A stretch of DNA of 12,168 nucleotides from CAYMSA01 sp964392965 (GTDB lineage: Bacteria > Actinomycetota > Coriobacteriia > Anaerosomatales > Anaerosomataceae). Location: NCBI GenBank assembly GCA_964392965.1, contig CAYMSA010000053.1, positions 1 through 12,168 of the forward strand. The letters run 5' to 3'. Below the pieces are notes generated by a model. It ran no database searches. It had not been told where the DNA came from and worked only from the letters and a program-made list of their open reading frames with translations. This document shows, piece after piece, positions 6,729-12,168 of the stretch. Position 1 is the stretch's first letter; each line of letters starts with the position of its first letter. Both the position numbers and the translations under genes were made by a program.

Positions 6729-8000
6729 GTGGTGCGCCCGATGACCGCGCGGGGATTCCGTGACGTGCTCTTCTCGGAGGCCCTGGAGCGGGAGAGTGTC
6801 GCTGCGGCGGTGAGCGATGCGTTCGCTTCATGGGGCTACGACCCCGTGGAGTCGCCCGTCGTCGAGGAGGACAGTACGCTTCAGGTGGGTGCTGGCGCCG
6901 AGCTCGAGCGCTCGTCGTTCCGCCTCTTCGATCTCGACGGATCGCTCCTCGCGCTCCGCCCCGAGATGACCGTCCCGATCGCCCGCATCGCGGCGTCCCG
7001 TCTCGCTGCCGAGTCCGGACCGTACCGCATCAGGTACGCGGGGCCCGTCTTCCGCGAGCACGCTTCGCTGAGAGGCCAGGCCAGGCAGTTCACCCAGCTC
7101 GGCGTGGAGCTCATCGGTGCCTCGGGTCCCGCCGCCGACGCGGAGATCGTGCTGTTGCTGCTCGGCGCCCTCGAGGCGAGCGGCCTCGAGTCGTACCTGG
7201 TGGGCCTCGGCACGGGGGAGGTCCTACGCGCGCTTCTTGCCCGCTCGGGCGGACCGGAGGCGTGGCAGAGCGAGGTGATCGCCGCCGCACAGGACGGGAA
7301 CCTCGTCGAGATCGACCGGCTCGCTGGGCGGCCCGGCATCGACGCCCCGGTTGCTCGCGCGCTTCGCGAGGTGCCACGCATCGGGGGTACCGACGCGCTC
7401 GAGCGGTGCCGGGAAGTCATCGCGCCGTGCGGCTGTGAGGAGTCGCTCGACGGACTGCTCGCTACGTGGCGATTGCTCGAACAGCTCGGGGAGACGGCGC
7501 ACGTGCGCATCGACTTCGGCATCATGCGGTCGTTCGGGTACTACACCGGCATCCAGCTCGAGGCGTACGCTCCCGGGCTCGGTCTGCCGCTCGCCGGCGG
7601 TGGCCGCTACGATCGCCTTCTCGGCCTCTTCGGCGCTCCGATGCCTGCGGCCGGATTCGCCATCGGCCTCGAGCGGCTCATGATCGCGCTTGCCGAGGAA
7701 GATCGCACCCCGGCCGTCAAGCCGCTCGACGCCGTCCTCGGCGGGGCCGACGCGGCCGCCGTGCTCGCGGCGTCACGGCGCCTGCGGGAGGTCGGCTGGC
7801 GGGTCCGGGTCGCCCCGGGACGCGCAGGACTCGAGCTCGTGCGGGCCGCAGACGCGGCCGGGGCTACCGAGGCACTCGAAGCGCATGACGGCTCGATCGT
7901 CCGACTCGACCGGGCGGGCGAGCGTGCGCTGCCCCTCGGCGAACCGCTGCCCGCGCCGTTGCGCCGGACCGCTCAGCGCGAGGGAGGTGACGCCCGATGA
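6729..8000 (+). CDS. hisZ: ATP phosphoribosyltransferase regulatory subunit HisZ
   Basis: This histidyl-tRNA-synthetase paralogue (423 residues from GTG 6729, 422 from GTG 6732) forms a complex with short HisG to make the first, feedback-inhibited enzyme of histidine biosynthesis. It shows the class II synthetase fold: N-terminal ARGFRDVL; motif 2 Y99-RIRYAGPVFRE followed by QFTQLGVELIG; FGYYTG (269-274) and GGGRYD (290-295), the HisRS histidine-binding signatures in altered form; and motif 3 G309-FAIGLERL. HisRS usually has RGLDYYTG where this has RSFGYYTG. That change, the adjacent short-form hisG and the position at the head of the operon favour HisZ over HisRS. The C-terminal ~95 residues (from PLDAVLGGADAAAV) look like a degenerate anticodon-binding-type domain, making the protein longer than minimal HisZ. 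Its last bases overlap the hisG ATG by 4 nt. Confidence 0.88.
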   Translation: MVRPMTARGFRDVLFSEALERESVAAAVSDAFASWGYDPVESPVVEEDSTLQVGAGAELERSSFRLFDLDGSLLALRPEMTVPIARIAASRLAAESGPYRIRYAGPVFREHASLRGQARQFTQLGVELIGASGPAADAEIVLLLLGALEASGLESYLVGLGTGEVLRALLARSGGPEAWQSEVIAAAQDGNLVEIDRLAGRPGIDAPVARALREVPRIGGTDALERCREVIAPCGCEESLDGLLATWRLLEQLGETAHVRIDFGIMRSFGYYTGIQLEAYAPGLGLPLAGGGRYDRLLGLFGAPMPAAGFAIGLERLMIALAEEDRTPAVKPLDAVLGGADAAAVLAASRRLREVGWRVRVAPGRAGLELVRAADAAGATEALEAHDGSIVRLDRAGERALPLGEPLPAPLRRTAQREGGDAR

Positions 8001-8695
8001 TCGCGCGACGGAGCAGCGGCGGTGACTCGTGGGGCGAGCGCCGGCTGCGGATGGCGCTCCCGAAGGGGTCGCTCTATGCCGAGTCCGTGTCGCTTCTGGC
8101 CGAGGCGGGCTACGACGTCACGGGCCTTGCCGACCCCGGACGGCAGCTCACTCTGTGCGCCGGTGATATCGAGTTCATCATCGGCAAGCCCACCGACATC
8201 CCGATCTACGTGGCCTACGGTGCCGTGGACGTTGCCATCGCCGGCAAGGACACGTTGCTCGAGTCGGCACTCGACACGGTCGAGCTGGTCGACCTCGGCT
8301 TCGGCGCGTGTCGCTTCGTGGTGGCCGAGCCGGAGGCCGCCGAGGGCGCGGTGGCGGCCACATACCGGCATCTCGGCGTGGTGCGGGTGGCGACGAAGTA
8401 CCCGCGCATCACCGAGGCGCACTATGCCGAGCGTGGCGTGCAGGTCGAGCTCGTGAAGCTCTCGGGCAACATCGAGCTTGCGCCGCTCATCGGCCTTGCC
8501 GACCAGGTGGTGGACATCACCGCGACCGGTCGCACGCTGCGCGAGAACGGGCTGCGGATCGTTGACGAGGTGCTGTCGTCCACGGCCCGGTTCGTGGCCA
8601 ATCCGGTAAGCTTGAAGACGGATACGGAGCGGGTGACCGGCATGGCTGCCGCCCTCGGCGCGGTGGTCGCCCGCACGACGGAAGGACGACTCTGA
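7997..8695 (+). CDS. hisG: ATP phosphoribosyltransferase catalytic subunit, short form
   Basis: It catalyses the condensation of ATP and PRPP to phosphoribosyl-ATP, the committed step. At 232 residues it is the short form, lacking the C-terminal regulatory domain of long HisG, and so needs HisZ. Motifs: LRMALPKGSLY (M19-P22-K23-G24), GKPTDIPIYVAYGAVDVAIAGKD, ATKYPRIT, LSGNIELAPLIGLAD and the PRPP-binding loop D173-ITATGRTL. ATG 7997 overlaps the hisZ stop (ATGA) and has GGAGGTGA at 7983-7990 as ribosome-binding site. About 15 residues (MIARRSSGGDSWGER) precede the conserved start of the fold; the ATG at 8051 would cut into the first beta strand and is less likely. Confidence 0.95.
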   Translation: MIARRSSGGDSWGERRLRMALPKGSLYAESVSLLAEAGYDVTGLADPGRQLTLCAGDIEFIIGKPTDIPIYVAYGAVDVAIAGKDTLLESALDTVELVDLGFGACRFVVAEPEAAEGAVAATYRHLGVVRVATKYPRITEAHYAERGVQVELVKLSGNIELAPLIGLADQVVDITATGRTLRENGLRIVDEVLSSTARFVANPVSLKTDTERVTGMAAALGAVVARTTEGRL

Positions 8696-10005
8696 TGATG
8701 CGACGGATCGATCTGGCCCGAGGCAAGCGTCTCACCCGCGAGGACATCGGCCGCTCCGGGGGTATCGATGCCGAGGTGCTCGGCGTGGCGCAGCGCATCA
8801 TCGACGATGTGCGGGCGCGTGGCGACGAGGCGCTCATCGACTACACCGCGCAGTTCGACCGCGCGAAGCTCGATGACCTCCGGGTGACCGACGAGGAGAT
8901 CGCGGCGGCGTGCGTCGAGGTCGGCGAGGAGTTCCGCGCGGCCATCGCCAACGCCGCCTTCGCCATCGAGGAGTTCCACGGCCGTCAGGTGGCGCAGTCG
9001 TGGTTCACCATGACCGAGAACGGCGTCTTCATGGGTCAGAAGGTGGTCCCGCTCGAGCGCGTGGGCATCTACGTGCCCGGCGGACGCGCCTGCTACCCGT
9101 CATCGGTGCTCATGAACGCCATCCCCGCCATCGTCGCGGGTGTGGGCGAGATCGCGATGGTCGTGCCGCCGGATGCCGACGGCGGCGTCAATCCGTACAC
9201 GCTCGCCGCTGCTGCCGAGGTCGGCGTGTCCGAGATCTACAAGGTCGGCGGCGCGCAGGCCATCGCAGCGCTTGCGTACGGCACCGAGACGGTTCCGGCC
9301 GTCGACAAGATCACCGGCCCCGGCAATGCGTACGTCACGGCCGCCAAGAAGCTCGTCATGGGCGACGTGGGCATCGACATGCTCGCCGGCCCGAGTGAGG
9401 TGCTCATCCTGGCGGACGAGACCGCCGAACCGGCCTTCGTCGCTATCGACCTGATGGCGCAGGCGGAGCACGACCCACGCGCTGCCTCCTACCTCGTCAC
9501 GACGGATGAGACGCTGCCCGCCGAGGTCGAGCTCGCGCTCAGGGAGCTCCTGATCGACTCTCCCCGCGCCGACGTCGTCATGCGGTCACTCGAGGACAAC
9601 GGCCTCATCATCGTCTGTCCGGACCTCGAGATCGCCATCGACGCGTCCAACCTCATCGGGCCCGAGCACCTCGAGATCATGATGGAGGACCCGATGGAAC
9701 TCCTCGGCGCGATCACCAACGCCGGGGCCATCTTCCTCGGCCCGTGGACGCCCGTGAGTATGGGGGACTACGCGGCCGGTCCCAACCATGTGCTGCCGAC
9801 GGGCGGCACCTCGCGGTTCTCGAGCCCGCTCTCCGTGGACGACTTCGTCAAGAAGTCCTCGGTCCTCAGCTACTCGCTTGCTGGGCTGGAGGCAGACGGC
9901 CCCACCGTCATGACCATCGCCGAGGCCGAAGGGCTCGAGGCGCACTCGGCGGCAGTCGAGCTGCGGCTCGCGCTCGCGTTCGGCATCGAGGGTGACGAGG
10001 AGTGA
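8695..10005 (+). CDS. hisD: Histidinol dehydrogenase
   Basis: This 436-residue, full-length enzyme catalyses the two-step NAD-dependent oxidation of L-histidinol to histidine, the last reaction of the pathway. The active-site residues are present: zinc ligands Q256 and H259 in MAQAEHD, D358 in SMGDYAAGPNHVLPT and H417 in EGLEAHSAAVE; catalytic E324-H325 in GPEHLEIM. Spacing matches E. coli HisD with a constant offset of two to three residues. GPGNAYVTAAKK and GPSEVLILADE are also diagnostic. The start ATG 8695 overlaps the hisG stop by one base (TGATG), and a second in-frame ATG follows immediately; AAGGA at 8682-8686 is the ribosome-binding site, 8 nt away. Confidence 0.98.
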   Translation: MMRRIDLARGKRLTREDIGRSGGIDAEVLGVAQRIIDDVRARGDEALIDYTAQFDRAKLDDLRVTDEEIAAACVEVGEEFRAAIANAAFAIEEFHGRQVAQSWFTMTENGVFMGQKVVPLERVGIYVPGGRACYPSSVLMNAIPAIVAGVGEIAMVVPPDADGGVNPYTLAAAAEVGVSEIYKVGGAQAIAALAYGTETVPAVDKITGPGNAYVTAAKKLVMGDVGIDMLAGPSEVLILADETAEPAFVAIDLMAQAEHDPRAASYLVTTDETLPAEVELALRELLIDSPRADVVMRSLEDNGLIIVCPDLEIAIDASNLIGPEHLEIMMEDPMELLGAITNAGAIFLGPWTPVSMGDYAAGPNHVLPTGGTSRFSSPLSVDDFVKKSSVLSYSLAGLEADGPTVMTIAEAEGLEAHSAAVELRLALAFGIEGDEE

Positions 10006-11008
10006 AGCGCCTGAGGCCGGCGAGGCCGGAACTCGCGCACCTTTCGCCGTACGACGCGAAGCACATGAAGGCCGAGGTCATCCTCTCGGCGAACGAGTGC
10101 CCGCGCAATCTGCCGCACGACATCCTGACGAAGCTCTCGGACCGGGTGCTCTCGGATATCGCCTTCAACCGCTACCCGGATCCGATGGCCACGCGCCTGC
10201 GCGAGCAGATCGCCGAGGCGAACGGCCTGGAGCCGTCGAACGTGCTCGTGGGCAACGGTGGCGACGAGATCCTCTTCAACCTGATCCTCGCGTGGGGCGG
10301 GCCGGGCCGCACGATCCTCGACCTGCCGCCGACGTTCTCCATGTACGGCATCAGTGCGCAGGCCACCAGCACGCGGCTCGTGGAAGTGCCCCGNNNNNNN
10401 NNNNNNNNNNNNNNNNNNNNNNNNNNNNNNNNNNNNNNNNNNNNNNNNNNNNNNNNNNNNNNNNNNNNNNNNNNNNNNNNNNNNNNNNNNNNNTGGCCAT
10501 CCTGCGCACGTTCTCGAAGGCGTTCGCGCTTGCGGGCCTGCGTGCCGGTTACCTGCTCGCTGATCCCGACGTGATCGATGAGCTCACCAAGGTGCGTCAG
10601 CCGTACTCGGTCAACGTGTTCACGCAGGTGGCGGCCTCGCTCGCCTACCGGGAGCGCATCCTGTTCGAGGAGAACATCAGCGAGACGCTGCGCAATCGTG
10701 ACCGCATCGAGCACGGCCTCGGCGAGATGACGGGCGTGGAGGTATTCCCTTCGGAGGCCAACTATGTGCTCTTCCGGGTAGACCAGGCCGCGGCCGTCTG
10801 GCGCGACCTGCTCCACGACCACTCGGTGCTGGTGCGCGACTGCTCGCGCACGCCCGGACTCGAGGATTGTCTCAGGGTGACCGTCGGCAGTGCCGAGGAG
10901 GTCGAGCGCTTCCTGGCCGCCATGGACGAGATACTGGCGTCGAAGCGGGCAGCGCGGCACTTCGGCGTGCACGCGACCGCGTCGCGGCACATGGAACGGG
11001 GTGAGTGA
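10002..11008 (+). CDS. hisC: Histidinol-phosphate aminotransferase, interrupted by an N-gap
   Basis: This PLP-dependent fold-type I enzyme transaminates imidazole acetol phosphate with glutamate to histidinol phosphate. It is read in two pieces. 10002-10393 gives about 130 residues: ILSANECPRNLP, FNRYPDP, VLVGNGGDEIL and the substrate/PLP region PPTFSMYG. 10494-11008 gives about 170 residues: LRTFSKAFALAGLRAGY with the PLP Lys encoded at 10517, then PSEANYVLF and the C-terminal domain. The central NPNxPTG and DEAY regions are hidden in the 100 Ns. The two pieces lie in different frames across the Ns as printed, which reflects the arbitrary gap size, not a frameshift. Start GTG 10002 overlaps the hisD stop (GTGA). 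There is a hydrophilic C-terminal tail (SKRAARHFGVHATASRHMERGE). Confidence 0.9.
10394..10493. other. Assembly gap of 100 Ns inside hisC
   Basis: Exactly 100 Ns replace the middle of hisC. From HisC homologues I would expect roughly 75-85 missing residues (about 230-255 nt). An intact gene requires the missing length to be 3k+2, whereas 100 is 3k+1, so the run is a placeholder of unknown length. Confidence 0.97.
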
Positions 11009-11009
11009 G

Positions 11010-11597
11010 ATGACACGGATAGCCACGATCGAGCGGCGGACCTCGGAGACGGACATCACGGTGACGCTCGGACTTGATGGCGGGGGCGGCACGTGCGTCG
11101 ATACCGGCGTCCCGTTCTTCGACCACATGCTCGACGCGTTCGGGCGGCACGGACTCTTCACGCTCGTCGTTGAGGCGGTCGGAGATGTCGACGTCGATGC
11201 GCACCACACGGTCGAGGATGTGGGGATCTGCATCGGGCGCGCCATCTCGGACGCGCTTGGCGAAAAGTCCGGTATCCGGCGCTTCGGCTCGGCAACCGTG
11301 CCGATGGACGAGGCGCTCGTCCTCGCCGCTGTCGACATCTCGGGGCGTGGACAGTGCCACTACACGGTCGATCTGCCGATCGAGATCATCGGGACGTTTG
11401 ACACGACGCTCGCCCATGAGTTCATGATCGCGCTCGCCGCCAATGCCGGGATCACGTTGCATGTTCGGAGCCTCTCGGGGACCAACTCGCATCACATCAT
11501 CGAGGCGGTCTTCAAAGCCGTGGCACGCGCGCTCGCCGAGGCCGTGTCGCTCGATCCCCGCGTGAGCGGGATCCCCTCCACGAAAGGCGCTCTGTGA
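11010..11597 (+). CDS. hisB: Imidazoleglycerol-phosphate dehydratase
   Basis: This 195-residue monofunctional IGP dehydratase (no fused histidinol phosphatase) converts imidazole glycerol phosphate to imidazole acetol phosphate. The manganese-binding His/Glu motifs are intact: F-F-D38-H39-M-L; D63-A-H65-H66-T-V-E69-D70; and N159-S-H161-H162-I-I-E165. Length and the ending PSTKGAL are typical. ATG 11010 begins one base after the hisC stop (TGAGATG); the G-rich GGGGTGAG at the end of hisC serves as ribosome-binding site, so it is translationally coupled. An in-frame extension to 10890 lies inside hisC and is not used. The phosphatase step must be encoded elsewhere. Confidence 0.97.
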   Translation: MTRIATIERRTSETDITVTLGLDGGGGTCVDTGVPFFDHMLDAFGRHGLFTLVVEAVGDVDVDAHHTVEDVGICIGRAISDALGEKSGIRRFGSATVPMDEALVLAAVDISGRGQCHYTVDLPIEIIGTFDTTLAHEFMIALAANAGITLHVRSLSGTNSHHIIEAVFKAVARALAEAVSLDPRVSGIPSTKGAL

Positions 11598-11632
11598 CGG
11601 GCGGAGCCGTGCGGGAAACAGGAGCTCCGGGC

Positions 11633-12168
11633 GTGGGCACGACGATCGCCATCGTCGACTACGGCATGGGCAACCTCCGGAGCGTGCAGAAGGGCTTCGA
11701 GCACGCCTGCGAGGCCCGCATCGTCGTGACGGCTGTGGCCGCCGAGATCGCCGCCGCCGACGGCATCGTGCTGCCCGGTGTGGGCGCCTTCCGGGACGCC
11801 GCGGCCAACCTCGAGCGCTCGGGCGTACGCGAGACCGTGCTCGAGCGCATCGCGGCCGGCACGCCGTTCCTCGGCATCTGCCTCGGCATGCAGCTGCTCG
11901 CCGACGTGGGCCTCGAGGACGGCGAGTGGGCGGGGCTCGGCGTACTGGGCGGCGTGTGTGAACGACTGCCTGAGAACGTGAAGGTGCCGCACATCGGGTG
12001 GAACACGGTCGCGTACCCGCGCACGAGCGCGCTTTTCGCCGGCATCCCCGAGGACACGGCGTTCTACTTCGTGCACTCGTACCACTTCCGGCCGAGCGAC
12101 CCCACGTGCGTCATCGGGAGCACCACGCACGGCATCGACTTCGTCTCGGCGGTGGCGCGCGAGTCGGG
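11633..12168 (+). CDS. hisH: Imidazole glycerol phosphate synthase glutaminase subunit (3' end outside window)
   Basis: The frame stays open to the right edge; about 178 of the usual ~200-210 residues are seen. It is a class I glutamine amidotransferase that releases ammonia from glutamine for HisF. Motifs: TIAIVDYGMGNLRSVQKGFE, GIVLPGVGAFRDA, the nucleophile C83 in LGICLGMQLL, KVPHIGWN and FVHSYHF. The catalytic His-Pro-Glu near the C-terminus lies beyond the window. The chosen start GTG 11633 is preceded by AGGAG (11620-11624) at 8 nt and gives MGTTIAIVDYG, normal for the family. An in-frame GTG at 11594 overlapping the hisB stop (GTGA) is an alternative that would add 13 residues. hisA and hisF usually follow hisH, but none is visible here. 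Confidence 0.94.
   Translation, partial: MGTTIAIVDYGMGNLRSVQKGFEHACEARIVVTAVAAEIAAADGIVLPGVGAFRDAAANLERSGVRETVLERIAAGTPFLGICLGMQLLADVGLEDGEWAGLGVLGGVCERLPENVKVPHIGWNTVAYPRTSALFAGIPEDTAFYFVHSYHFRPSDPTCVIGSTTHGIDFVSAVARES

Noticed and set aside
6729..8000. Histidyl-tRNA synthetase (hisS) instead of hisZ
   Set aside because: The RGLDYYTG signature is altered to RSFGYYTG, the C-terminal domain is degenerate, and the gene heads an operon directly before a short hisG that requires HisZ.
10002..11008. Frameshifted hisC pseudogene
   Set aside because: The frame change occurs only across the 100-N placeholder; both flanking parts are well conserved and in register with HisC.
1..12168. CRISPR, tRNA/rRNA, insertion sequences or phage genes
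   Set aside because: No repeat-spacer pattern, cloverleaf, transposase motif or terminal inverted repeats were seen; apart from the operator, the window is ordinary chromosomal coding DNA.

Overview
The window is a dense, GC-rich (roughly two thirds G+C by eye), almost gap-free stretch of bacterial chromosome with every gene on the + strand. The codon usage (CTC/GAG and GTC/GCC preference, frequent GTG starts), the complete PHP-type DnaE and the YerC/TrpR-like gene suggest a high-GC Gram-positive bacterium. The short HisG plus HisZ arrangement is unlike the long-form HisG of most classical actinomycetes, so a Coriobacteriia-like or other deep actinobacterial lineage is my best guess. This is inference, not proof.

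Layout. Bases 1-642 hold the 3' end of a citramalate synthase gene (isoleucine branch). A 12-TM MFS transporter (655-1926) and a fumarylacetoacetate-hydrolase-family enzyme (1987-2733) follow closely, possibly in the same transcript. After a short intergenic region with an extended -10 promoter come a YerC/TrpR-like DNA-binding protein (2846-3160) and, 2 nt later, the replicative DNA polymerase III alpha subunit DnaE (3163-6627).

The roughly 100-nt space after dnaE is the most interesting non-coding DNA here. It has a strong promoter (TTGACA, 17-nt spacer, TGT-GATACT) whose -10 lies inside a perfect 9+9 bp dyad. A second, imperfect copy of a 17-bp element of that dyad follows exactly 21 bp downstream. 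This looks like a tandem repressor operator. It drives a histidine biosynthesis operon, hisZ-hisG-hisD-hisC-hisB-hisH, whose genes overlap or nearly touch. The YerC-like protein encoded just before dnaE is the obvious candidate repressor, because TrpR-family YerC proteins have been proposed as histidine regulators (HisR) in Gram-positive bacteria.

Together HisG+HisZ (step 1), HisB (dehydratase), HisC (aminotransferase), HisD (final oxidation) and HisH (glutaminase half of IGP synthase) cover much of the pathway from PRPP/ATP to histidine. hisH runs off the right edge; hisA, hisF, hisI/hisE and a histidinol-phosphatase gene are not in the window. hisC is interrupted by a run of 100 Ns that is an assembly placeholder, not a biological lesion. 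I see no RNA genes, mobile elements, CRISPR arrays or phage genes, and no gene-free stretch longer than about 115 bases.
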